Source of the DNA: Flavobacteriales bacterium UBA952
Lineage (GTDB): Bacteria > Bacteroidota > Bacteroidia > Flavobacteriales_D > Crocinitomicaceae
Direction of reading: 5' to 3'
DNA: 64,000 bases
Assembly (NCBI GenBank): GCA_002293185.1
Contig: DBCS01000009.1
Coordinates: 159,919-223,918 of the forward strand
In this document: piece by piece, positions 8,457-15,176 of the stretch
Position numbering within the stretch: the stretch's first letter is position 1
Layout of the letters: every line of letters starts with the position of its first letter
Made by a program: the position numbers and the translations under genes
Notes under the pieces: generated by a model
The model's database searches: none
What the model saw: only the letters and a program-made list of their open reading frames with translations
Told to the model about the DNA's origin: nothing

Positions 8457-9510
8457 GCCAATAAATGTGGCCTTTTTCAATTGCTAAATGAGATGGGAAA
8501 TTATTGGTGAATAAACCACCAGTTCCAAACCCTTGTGCAAGTTTTGGCGCATAACTTGCGCCAAACTGTACAATTGCATTCAGGCCAATCGCGCTCTCTA
8601 GCGCACTTGTGAGCCACCAACCAATTTTTCTTTCCTCCGCGAGTAAAATCCATTCTTTCACCCCCGAAAAACCACCATGTAAACTTGGCTTGAGAATGAT
8701 GTAATGTGGCTTTACTTGCTCGAGTAGTGCAATTTTTTCAGAGCGAGAACAGATGCCAATTAATTCTTCGTCCAGAGCTATTGGCAACGGTGAGGCCAAG
8801 CAAAGGGCAGCAAGCTTTTCAGTTTGACCAGCTGCTATTGGTTGTTCAATACTATGCACTTGTAGTGCTGCTAATTCTTCGATTACCTCAGCAACTTGCG
8901 CTAAAGAAAATGCGCCATTTGCATCGACTCGGATAGTGAGGTCTTCATGGGCAGCATGAGTGCGTAATTCTTTGAGCAAAAGCAATTCCTCGTGCCAATC
9001 CAAAGCGCCGATTTTAAGCTTGACTATTTTAAAACCTACAGCAATTTTTTCGATTGCTTGGGCGCGCATATCGGCCAAGTTACCCATCCAGACCAAGCCG
9101 TTGATTGGTATGCGCAATTGACCACGCGTAAAAGAATTCACTAATAAGACCGGATGACCATTGGCTTGGATACTCCAAATTAAGATTTCCAGACCAAAAA
9201 TAAAAGACGGATACGCCTGCCAGTTGTTGATGAAGTTCTGAAACACGCGATTAGAAAAAAAATCAGATTGGGACCAACGTTCAAAATGAGGCTGCGCTTC
9301 AGCGATGAAAACATTTAGCGCCTTTTCATATTGTTCATGGTTTTGAAATTCAGGAGATAACCCAGGAATAATCGGAAATTCAGTTTGCGCTGTTTTTCCG
9401 TTAGGTAAAGCATACTCATAAATCCAAGATGGTTTGGTATGGAGAATTCCGCGGCTCGTTCCGGCGGGTTTTTTAAATACCAGTTCGTGTAAGGTCAAGT
9501 GCTCAGGCAT
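8434..9510 (-). CDS. menC: o-Succinylbenzoate synthase (enolase superfamily)
   Basis: This enzyme dehydrates SHCHC to o-succinylbenzoate in menaquinone synthesis, the main respiratory quinone of Bacteroidota. The 358 residues carry the MenC/muconate-cycloisomerase barrel motifs: KLK with Lys164 and Lys166 (acid/base), metal ligands Asp196 ('RVDANGAFS'), Glu222 ('IEQPI') and Asp247 ('ALDEEL'), Lys274 ('LKPSLHGG') and 'TSALESAIGLNAIVQFG'. The start overlaps the rlmH stop by 8 bases, so it is the last gene of the lipoprotein-mrp-nfu-rlmH-menC operon. An isofunctional dipeptide epimerase is possible but less likely. No other men genes are in the window. Confidence 0.88.
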   Translation of the reverse strand: MPEHLTLHELVFKKPAGTSRGILHTKPSWIYEYALPNGKTAQTEFPIIPGLSPEFQNHEQYEKALNVFIAEAQPHFERWSQSDFFSNRVFQNFINNWQAYPSFIFGLEILIWSIQANGHPVLLVNSFTRGQLRIPINGLVWMGNLADMRAQAIEKIAVGFKIVKLKIGALDWHEELLLLKELRTHAAHEDLTIRVDANGAFSLAQVAEVIEELAALQVHSIEQPIAAGQTEKLAALCLASPLPIALDEELIGICSRSEKIALLEQVKPHYIILKPSLHGGFSGVKEWILLAEERKIGWWLTSALESAIGLNAIVQFGASYAPKLAQGFGTGGLFTNNFPSHLAIEKGHIYWLNDSDKS

Positions 9511-9976
9511 GGTGGTAGGGTTCGCCTTTTATAATACTAAATGCCCGATACAACTGCTCCAGGAAAATCATGCGCACCATTTGGTGTGAAAAAGTCATTT
9601 TTGACAATGATTGTTTGAATTGTGCGCGCTCGTATACAGCCTGACTAAAGCCATATGCGCCACCAATAACAAATACAAAGGCCCCATTGTGTTGCTTTTG
9701 CTTTTGAGTAATCCAATTTGCAAAATCTACTGAGCTCAATTGTTGACCGTTCTCATCGAGCAAAATAACAAAGTCTGTCGGGTTAATTTTTGCTAAAATT
9801 TGAGCACCCTCTTTTTCTTTGATTTGTGCCTGACTTAAGGCCTTAGGATTTTTAATATCGGGAAGATCTAGCCGTTCGTAACTACAGTAATGAGCCAAAC
9901 GTTGTTGATAGCGTTGTTCGCCTTGTTTGAGGTCGTCAAGAGCTGTTTTACCAACAACAATAAAGCGGACTTTCAT
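9503..9976 (-). CDS. rlmH: 23S rRNA (pseudouridine1915-N3)-methyltransferase RlmH
   Basis: RlmH is a small SPOUT-class methyltransferase that uses SAM to methylate pseudouridine 1915 in helix 69 of 23S rRNA, acting on 70S ribosomes. The 157 residues match the family length. Motifs are the N-terminal 'MKVRFIVVGKT', 'FVILLDENGQQLSS', the SAM-knot 'FVFVIGGAYGFS' and the C-terminal 'LSKMTFSHQMVRMIFLEQLYRAFSIIKGEPYHH'. It sits 4 bases after nfu and overlaps menC, so it is probably translated from the same message. Confidence 0.96.
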   Translation of the reverse strand: MKVRFIVVGKTALDDLKQGEQRYQQRLAHYCSYERLDLPDIKNPKALSQAQIKEKEGAQILAKINPTDFVILLDENGQQLSSVDFANWITQKQKQHNGAFVFVIGGAYGFSQAVYERAQFKQSLSKMTFSHQMVRMIFLEQLYRAFSIIKGEPYHHA

Positions 9977-9980
9977 GAGC

Positions 9981-10223
9981 TTAAACTGCTTCTACACCTC
10001 TTAGTTCTGGCGCGGCCATTTTGAGCGCTTCTTCAAGCCCCCCTTTGATGGTCATTTGAGACATCGAGCAATCGCTGCAAGATCCGAGCATTCGGACCTG
10101 GACAATGGCGTCGTCGGTAATATCGATGAGCTCCATGTCTCCGCCATCGACATGTAAAAAGGGACGGAGTTGATTGAGAGCGTCGAGGACCTTACTGCGA
10201 AGCGCTTCTTTGTTGGCTATCAT
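9981..10223 (-). CDS. NifU C-terminal-domain Fe-S scaffold protein
   Basis: An 80-residue stand-alone NifU-like (Nfu) domain, which transiently holds a [4Fe-4S] cluster between two subunits and passes it to client proteins. The core is 'LRPFLHVDGGDMELIDI' followed by 'LGSCSDCSMSQMTIKGGLE', with the cluster Cys pair at Cys49 and Cys52 (CxxC). It overlaps mrp by 4 bases (ATGA). This pairs a P-loop cluster carrier with an Nfu scaffold, so the two products probably act in the same assembly step. Confidence 0.93.
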   Translation of the reverse strand: MIANKEALRSKVLDALNQLRPFLHVDGGDMELIDITDDAIVQVRMLGSCSDCSMSQMTIKGGLEEALKMAAPELRGVEAV

Positions 10224-11302
10224 GCTTGATGTTTGGGCGTTGCTATAATTGCATTCAATTCAGTTTCAAAGTTATGAACTAAATCGTCAAATGCTTGGGT
10301 TGTAGGATTATTTTGCTGAAAAACAGCTGGTTTGCCTGCGTCTCCTGCCTCACAAACACCTTGAACGAGCGGAATACTACCCAAAAACGGAACGTTCATA
10401 CCTTGTGCTAAATTCTTGGCACCATCGCGGCCAAAAATGTAATACTTGTTGTCTGGCAATTCGGCCGGAGTAAAATAAGCCATGTTTTCGACGATTCCTA
10501 AGATTGGAACTTTGAAAGCGTCTAGTCTGAACATTTGAATACCCCTACGCGCATCGGCTAAAGCCACCTCTTGCGGGGTGCTTACAATAACGACGCCGTC
10601 TAGCGGTACGGTTTGCATTAAAGAAAGATGGATATCGCTGGTTCCTGGCGGGAGGTCAATGAGCAAAAAGTCGAGCTCGCCCCAATGTGCGTCTGCAAAC
10701 AATTGAGTGAGTGCCTTTGAGGCCATTGGCCCGCGCCAAACAACGGCGTCGTCTTGGCTGGTAAAAAACCCAATTGATAGGATTTTAATGCCGTTTGACT
10801 CAATAGGCACAATAAGTGACTGGCCATTGACATCGGTCATTTTTGGGCGCTCTCCAACGAGATCAAACATGGTGGGCATCGATGGGCCGTGAATATCTGC
10901 ATCGACGATTCCGACACGAAATCCTTTCTTCGCCAAGCCTCCTGCTAAATTAGCAGTAATGGTTGATTTTCCTACCCCGCCCTTTCCTGATGCAATGGCA
11001 ATAATATGCTTGACATCTGGCAATATTTTCCTGCGAGCAGTTCTGCTTTGTGCATCCAAACCTTGAATTTGACAGTTGATTTGAAGATGTTGACCAAAAA
11101 CGCGCTTTAAATTAAACTCTATTGCTTCTTGCATACGCTTTCTTGCGTGCAATGCCGGATTGGATATTTTAACACGCAACGCAATACCAGCCTCTTCGAT
11201 AGTAAGCTGCTCAATTAGATTTAAACTCACTAAATCATTTTTGAGATCAGGCTCCATTATTTTTCCTAAAACATCGAGTACTTCTTCTCTATTTATATTC
11301 AT
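10220..11302 (-). CDS. mrp: Mrp/ApbC-type iron-sulfur cluster carrier ATPase
   Basis: A 360-residue cytosolic ParA-like P-loop ATPase that carries Fe-S clusters. Residues 1-90 form a MIP18/DUF59 domain. The deviant Walker A 'GKGGVGKST' is at 107-115, followed by 'VDADIHGPSMPTMF' and 'LLIDLPPGTSDIHLSLMQT'. The CxxC cluster motif found near 'ENMSYF' in enterobacterial Mrp is absent: the segment reads 'ENMAYFTPAELPDNKYYIFG'. Cluster binding may therefore depend on the adjacent Nfu protein. It overlaps both neighbours by 4 bases, a sign of translational coupling. Confidence 0.92.
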   Translation of the reverse strand: MNINREEVLDVLGKIMEPDLKNDLVSLNLIEQLTIEEAGIALRVKISNPALHARKRMQEAIEFNLKRVFGQHLQINCQIQGLDAQSRTARRKILPDVKHIIAIASGKGGVGKSTITANLAGGLAKKGFRVGIVDADIHGPSMPTMFDLVGERPKMTDVNGQSLIVPIESNGIKILSIGFFTSQDDAVVWRGPMASKALTQLFADAHWGELDFLLIDLPPGTSDIHLSLMQTVPLDGVVIVSTPQEVALADARRGIQMFRLDAFKVPILGIVENMAYFTPAELPDNKYYIFGRDGAKNLAQGMNVPFLGSIPLVQGVCEAGDAGKPAVFQQNNPTTQAFDDLVHNFETELNAIIATPKHQA

Positions 11303-11829
11303 TTTTGCGCTTTGATAGATTGGATGGTATGATACATGAAATCTATAACCCTTTTGGTGTCTCCTTGTTCACGGTTCATGATTTCGTAGTAATTGTTGTG
11401 AAGACGTTTGACACTGTAAATATAAAAACGCGCGTTTTTTTGAGCCACGAATTCTCCTTTCACCTTTCTTCGATAAATGAGTATGTCATCTGACTGCCTC
11501 ACTACCTCAATTTCAAAAAATGGATTTGGCTTGAGTAACTTGCGTTTAAATTCAGCAAATCTAAAAGCGTAGTCTCCGTAATCTTCTATGAATAAACTAA
11601 AATTTCTTCCGACTTGGAGCTTCCATTTATAACCACCTGGTTCAAAATCTACCTGAGGCTTTACAGAGGTTCCGATTCCGGAGCTTGCATTCGGGAGCAT
11701 TATTTGGACCGACAAATCGTAAGGTGAGAGGTCGAAGGGCTTGTATTGAACGTAATCAAAATCGGTTGGTTGATCCGGCACGCAGGAGCTCAGGAACAAA
11801 AAAGTAAGCAGTACAAAGACCATTTGCAT
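11299..11829 (-). CDS. Putative lipoprotein of unknown function
   Basis: A 176-residue predicted lipoprotein: 'MQMVFVLLTFLFLSSC' is a lipobox signal ending at a Cys. The frame could extend to 11928, but the start at 11829 gives a proper signal peptide and lies exactly four bases after a consensus TATCTTTG box, so it is preferred. The mature part is rich in aromatic and basic residues ('GGYKWKLQVGRNFSLFIEDYGDYAFRF', shortened here) with no family that I recognise. It is not a good match to GldH. Its 3' end overlaps mrp by 4 bases, making it the first gene of the Fe-S/rRNA-modification operon. Confidence 0.72.
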   Translation of the reverse strand: MQMVFVLLTFLFLSSCVPDQPTDFDYVQYKPFDLSPYDLSVQIMLPNASSGIGTSVKPQVDFEPGGYKWKLQVGRNFSLFIEDYGDYAFRFAEFKRKLLKPNPFFEIEVVRQSDDILIYRRKVKGEFVAQKNARFYIYSVKRLHNNYYEIMNREQGDTKRVIDFMYHTIQSIKAQK

Positions 11830-11833
11830 GATA

Positions 11834-11866
11834 CAAAGATACACTTGGTTTATCTTTTTTTTACAA
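11834..11866 (-). promoter_or_regulatory. Promoter of the lipoprotein-mrp-nfu-rlmH-menC operon
   Basis: On the minus strand TTG (11866-11864) is followed after 22 bases by TATCTTTG (11841-11834), an exact TAnnTTTG. The box ends four bases before the ATG at 11829, predicting a leaderless transcript. It lies inside the 46-bp gap shared with the divergent DUF423 gene. Confidence 0.5.
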
Positions 11867-11871
11867 TTTCG
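11864..11871 (+). promoter_or_regulatory. Putative -7 box of the DUF423 gene
   Basis: CAATTTCG, two mismatches from TAnnTTTG, ends four bases before the ATG at 11876. A TTG lies 16 bases upstream (11845-11847). The spacing matches several other genes in the window. Confidence 0.33.
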
Positions 11872-11875
11872 CAGT

Positions 11876-12271
11876 ATGGAAAAACAAACTGCCTTCTTTT
11901 CTTCGCTATTTATTATGCTCTCTGTCATTTTTGGGGCCTTTGGAGCACATGCCTTGAAAGAAATACTCGAACCCTCAGCGCTTCAGACCTTCGAAGTGGG
12001 CGTGCGTTATCAAGGCTTTCTATCCATGGGCGTGCTTTTACTTGCCTTGAACGCAGATCGTTTTGAACATTCTATTAAAAAAATATTGTGGGCCATGCTG
12101 ATCGGAATGATATTATTTTGTTTTTCTATCTACGGATTGGTATTGGGGCGTCACTTTATTAATGAAAATGCCTTTAGCTTTTTAGGGCCAATTACCCCTA
12201 TCGGCGGGGCAATAAGTATCGTTTCATGGTGTGTATTGCTTTTTCGTCTGTTAAAATACGGACAAGACTAA
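11876..12271 (+). CDS. DUF423 family small membrane protein
   Basis: A 131-residue integral membrane protein of the DUF423/YgdD family, function unknown. It has four hydrophobic segments and the family signature near the N-terminus, 'VIFGAFGAHALKEILEP', then 'FEVGVRYQGFLSMGVLLLAL' and 'LGPITPIGGAISIVSWCVLLF' at the end. The frame is open from 11828, but the ATG at 11876 gives the normal family length and fits the promoter spacing. It is divergent from the lipoprotein operon. Confidence 0.88.
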   Translation: MEKQTAFFSSLFIMLSVIFGAFGAHALKEILEPSALQTFEVGVRYQGFLSMGVLLLALNADRFEHSIKKILWAMLIGMILFCFSIYGLVLGRHFINENAFSFLGPITPIGGAISIVSWCVLLFRLLKYGQD

Positions 12272-12291
12272 AACTTTTTTGCGAATGATGT

Positions 12292-12321
12292 TTTGTAATT
12301 CGTGAATAGTTTTTACTTTTG
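12292..12321 (+). promoter_or_regulatory. Promoter of bcp
   Basis: TTTG (12292-12295), 18 bases, then TACTTTTG (12314-12321), an exact TAnnTTTG. Predicted transcription start near 12326, giving a leader of about 36 nt before the ATG at 12362. Confidence 0.6.
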
Positions 12322-12361
12322 ATTAGTTTTTCATCGTAACACCGATTATTTTTTAAACATT

Positions 12362-12823
12362 ATGGCAACACTAACTCTCGGAAGCAAGCTTCCTGCCTTT
12401 ACAGGCATCGACCAAAACGGCGTATCAATCAGCAGTGCAGACTTTGCTGGTAAAAACCTTGTCATATACTTTTATCCCAAAGACGACACCCCTGGTTGCA
12501 CAGCACAGGCCTGCAGTATCCGCGACGGCCAAGAAGCTTTGCTTTGCGCTCAAGTTCAGGTAATTGGTGTAAGCGCAGACAGCGTAGCTGCACACACCAA
12601 ATTTGTAAACAAATACCAGCTGAACTTTCCACTTATATCCGATACCGACAAAACCATTATTCAAGAATTTGGTGTTTGGGGTCCAAAAAAATTTATGGGT
12701 CGTGAATACGAAGGTATCCATCGTATGACCTTTATCTTTGACCAAACACACACCCTTATTAAGGTCATTGAAAAACCCAACACAAAAGACCACGCCAACG
12801 AAGTTTTGGCTTGTTTTCAATAG
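12362..12823 (+). CDS. bcp: Thioredoxin-dependent thiol peroxidase (BCP/PrxQ)
   Basis: A 153-residue peroxiredoxin of the BCP/PrxQ class, which reduces H2O2 and organic hydroperoxides using thioredoxin as electron donor. The active site reads 'LVIYFYPKDDTPGCTAQACSIRD', with the peroxidatic Cys in 'PGCT' and the resolving Cys five residues on, typical of the atypical 2-Cys type. 'KFMGREYEGIHRMTFIFD' is the usual C-terminal block. It has its own promoter and precedes recA by 78 bases; the broken thioredoxin gene lies further downstream. Confidence 0.95.
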   Translation: MATLTLGSKLPAFTGIDQNGVSISSADFAGKNLVIYFYPKDDTPGCTAQACSIRDGQEALLCAQVQVIGVSADSVAAHTKFVNKYQLNFPLISDTDKTIIQEFGVWGPKKFMGREYEGIHRMTFIFDQTHTLIKVIEKPNTKDHANEVLACFQ

Positions 12824-12831
12824 AACGTAAA

Positions 12832-12860
12832 TTGTTTACGTACTTCATCTTGCAACTTTG
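12832..12860 (+). promoter_or_regulatory. Promoter of recA
   Basis: TTG (12832-12834), 18 bases, CAACTTTG (12853-12860; one mismatch to TAnnTTTG). The predicted leader is about 37 nt. I see no LexA-type palindrome in the gap and cannot say how SOS control, if any, is achieved. Confidence 0.48.
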
Positions 12861-12901
12861 TAAAAATTATTCACCGAGCCCCGCTCACAACAACAAACGA
12901 T

Positions 12902-13930
12902 ATGGCAAAAGAACAAAATCTAGAAAAACTTAAAGCGCTCCAACTGACCATGGAAAAGCTTGACAAAACCTTTGGAAAAGGCGCTGTTATGAAACTTGGC
13001 GACGCTCCTGTTGAACAAGTAGAAGTGATCCCTACAGGCTCCTTAACTCTTGACTTGGCATTGGGTATCAATGGCTACCCAAAAGGCCGCGTAGTTGAAA
13101 TCTACGGCCCCGAATCTTCGGGTAAAACCACCCTTGCATTACATGCTATTGCCGAGGTTCAAAAACAAGGAGGTATTGCAGCCTTCATCGATGCTGAACA
13201 CGCTTTTGATCAGTTCTATGCACAAAAACTAGGCGTAGATATAGCCAATCTTTTAATCTCACAACCCGACAACGGAGAACAAGCGCTAGAAATTACCGAC
13301 AACCTCATCCGTTCAGGTGCCATTGACCTCATTGTCATTGACTCTGTTGCGGCGCTCACACCAAAAGCTGAAATCGAAGGCGAAATGGGTGACTCCCAAA
13401 TGGGCCTTCAAGCGCGTCTGATGTCTAAAGCCCTCAGAAAATTAACAGGCTCTATCAACAAAGCTGGCTGCTGCTGCATTTTCATCAACCAACTTAGAGA
13501 CAAAATAGGCGTAATGTTTGGAAATCCAGAAACTACTACTGGTGGTAATGCACTAAAATTTTACTCTTCCATCCGACTCGATATCCGCAGAGCAGCGCAA
13601 TTAAAAGATGGAGAAGAAATTGTTGGTAATCGCGTTAAAGTAAAAGTTGTCAAAAATAAAGTAGCTCCTCCGTTTAGAAAAGCTGAATTCGATATCATGT
13701 ATGGCGAAGGTATTTCTAAGGTTGGTGAAATTATCGACCTCGGCGTGGACCTAAATATCCTTAAAAAAAGTGGTTCTTGGTTTTCTTATGGAGAGACCAA
13801 ATTAGGTCAAGGACGCGATGCCATTAAAACACTCATTCTAGACAACCCAGAACTCATGGAAGAACTGGAAGCAAAAATTAAAAATGTGCTTGTAACACCC
13901 ACGGGTCAGGCGGAAGTGTTACAAGATTAA
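12902..13930 (+). CDS. recA: Recombinase RecA
   Basis: A full-length 342-residue RecA, the ATP-dependent strand-exchange protein of homologous recombination. Landmarks are Walker A 'GPESSGKTT' at about residue 69, 'FIDAEHAFDQFYAQKLGV', 'DLIVIDSVAALTPKAEIEGEMGD' (shortened), the L1/L2 DNA-binding region with 'MGLQARLMSKALRKLTG' and 'FINQLRDKIGVMFGNPETTTGG'. The C-terminus is short and weakly acidic. A strong terminator follows 21 bases after the stop codon, so it is monocistronic. Confidence 0.99.
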   Translation: MAKEQNLEKLKALQLTMEKLDKTFGKGAVMKLGDAPVEQVEVIPTGSLTLDLALGINGYPKGRVVEIYGPESSGKTTLALHAIAEVQKQGGIAAFIDAEHAFDQFYAQKLGVDIANLLISQPDNGEQALEITDNLIRSGAIDLIVIDSVAALTPKAEIEGEMGDSQMGLQARLMSKALRKLTGSINKAGCCCIFINQLRDKIGVMFGNPETTTGGNALKFYSSIRLDIRRAAQLKDGEEIVGNRVKVKVVKNKVAPPFRKAEFDIMYGEGISKVGEIIDLGVDLNILKKSGSWFSYGETKLGQGRDAIKTLILDNPELMEELEAKIKNVLVTPTGQAEVLQD

Positions 13931-13951
13931 ACCTATCGTTTGGTTGGGAAG

Positions 13952-13981
13952 CGGCGCTCTTTTGGAGCGCCGTTTTTTTTT
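13952..13981 (+). terminator. Rho-independent terminator of recA
   Basis: An 8-bp perfect stem, CGGCGCTC (13952-13959) with GAGCGCCG (13965-13972), loop TTTTG, followed by nine T residues. Confidence 0.93.
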
Positions 13982-14059
13982 GTTGCAATAATTTACCAGA
14001 GCCATCGTTTTTATTTTGAACTTTATTTTTTATCTTCGAAACCCAAACTTAAAGAAACT

Positions 14060-14767
14060 ATGAAAACCTATCTTCCACTAATTGCATTATCTGCTTTACT
14101 AATCGGTTCAACCACGAGCTGTAAGAAAAAAGGCTGTCTAGACCAAGATGCTGTCAACTACAACTCAGAAGCTAAAAAAGATGACGGTACTTGCAAGTAC
14201 ACACCCACCATTAACGTTAATGGAAACAATCCAGAAAATATCAATGTAGGCGATACCTACACAGACGCAGGAGCAACAGCAACCAACAAAGATGGTTCTA
14301 CAGTAACCGTAAATACAAGCAGCCAAGTAGATGCCACTACCAAAGGAACATATACTGTAACATACACAGCTACAAATGAAAATGGGTCGGCTACAGCAAC
14401 ACGCACCGTAAATGTAAATATTGGGCAAGACAACTGGCTAGTTACTTGGAATGTAACTAGTGATTGTGGAAATTCATTTCCCCTAGCAGCTGCGCCTGTT
14501 TTTGCTTCGGGTACAACCGGGACCAACGACCTAATTATTGATAACTTATTCAATATTGTAGGTGGGACAGCTAACGCCACAGTCAACGGAAGCAATATCA
14601 ATATTCCAACACAAACTATAGACTTTACGTTTGGTCAAGTAACTTTTTCCGGCGTCGGCACGATAAATGACCAAGCAAACACGATTACTATCACCTATAC
14701 ATACGATAATACGACTCCAATTATTGGCGGATCCGGAACTTGTGTTGCAACTTACACCAAACAATAA
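14060..14767 (+). CDS. Lipoprotein with a bacterial Ig-like (DUF5011-type) domain
   Basis: A 235-residue predicted lipoprotein ('LSALLIGSTTSC' lipobox). A short Cys-flanked motif follows, 'GCLDQDAVNYNSEAKKDDGTC', a known Bacteroidota surface-protein motif of the 'C-D-A-NYN-A-DDGSC' kind. Next is a DUF5011/Ig-like domain at about 50-120 ('VNVGDTYTDAGATATNKDG', 'TTKGTYTVTYTATNENGSAT'). The final 110 residues are a Thr/Asn-rich beta domain without a recognised family. The frame opens earlier at 13940, but that start lies inside the recA terminator, so the ATG at 14060 is used. It is probably surface exposed; the ligand is unknown. Terminators bracket the gene. Confidence 0.82.
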   Translation: MKTYLPLIALSALLIGSTTSCKKKGCLDQDAVNYNSEAKKDDGTCKYTPTINVNGNNPENINVGDTYTDAGATATNKDGSTVTVNTSSQVDATTKGTYTVTYTATNENGSATATRTVNVNIGQDNWLVTWNVTSDCGNSFPLAAAPVFASGTTGTNDLIIDNLFNIVGGTANATVNGSNINIPTQTIDFTFGQVTFSGVGTINDQANTITITYTYDNTTPIIGGSGTCVATYTKQ

Positions 14768-14788
14768 TTTTGATCATCCAAAAATATA

Positions 14789-14817
14789 AAGGCCCGAGAT
14801 TCGGGCCTTTTTTTTTG
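14789..14817 (+). terminator. Terminator of the Ig-like lipoprotein gene
   Basis: Stem GGCCCGA (14791-14797) with TCGGGCC (14801-14807), loop GAT, extended by A-T pairs and followed by a run of ten T residues. Confidence 0.92.
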
Positions 14818-14880
14818 CATGCTTTTGCATCTGTAGCATTTGTTACAATCCCATCATTTAACTTGAATAAACTTTGCGAC

Positions 14881-15089
14881 ATGGGAAAATTCAATGATAT
14901 CATCAGTGCGCCTACCCCCACCTTAGTCGATTTTCATGCCACCTGGTGTGGGCCTTGCAAAATGATGTCTCCCATACTGGAGGAATTTTAAAAAGCATAC
15001 GGCGCGAAAGCGGTGCCTTTCCACTCCAAACACTTAAACAAAAAATCGGCAGTTATTTAAAGATCAAAAAAAAGGGTGGCTTTATGTAA
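14881..15089 (+). pseudogene. Decayed thioredoxin gene
   Basis: The ATG at 14881 opens a perfect thioredoxin N-terminus, 'TLVDFHATWCGPCKMMSP', with the CGPC active site, but it stops after 36 codons (TAA at 14989). Downstream, in the same frame, 'KAYGAK' continues as thioredoxin would. In the +2 frame, 'SGAFPLQTLKQKIGSYLKI' (from 15009) resembles the C-terminal helix of thioredoxin. The simplest reading is one AAA-to-TAA change plus an out-of-frame internal deletion that removed the central part with the cis-Pro loop. AAACTTTG ends four bases before the ATG. A functional thioredoxin must be encoded elsewhere if Bcp depends on one. Confidence 0.7.
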
Positions 15090-15099
15090 CCCTTCTTTT
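15072..15099 (+). terminator. Terminator downstream of the thioredoxin remnant
   Basis: AAGGGT (15072-15077) pairs with ACCCTT (15088-15093) and is followed by CTTTTTT. It supports a former transcription unit over the thioredoxin remnant. Confidence 0.6.
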
Positions 15100-15110
15100 T
15101 TATATACGTA

Positions 15111-15142
15111 TTTGCTTTCCTAGGCGGAAAACTATACTTTTG
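15111..15142 (+). promoter_or_regulatory. Promoter of hppA
   Basis: TTTG (15111-15114), 20 bases, TACTTTTG (15135-15142), both exact matches to the Bacteroidota consensus. Predicted leader of about 30 nt. Confidence 0.62.
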
Positions 15143-15176
15143 CCGACGTAAATTTTAATCAAACTAACAAATCAGT

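Noticed and set aside
11299..11829. Gliding motility lipoprotein GldH
   Set aside because: Length and lipobox are similar, but the conserved GldH positions that I can recall are not visible.
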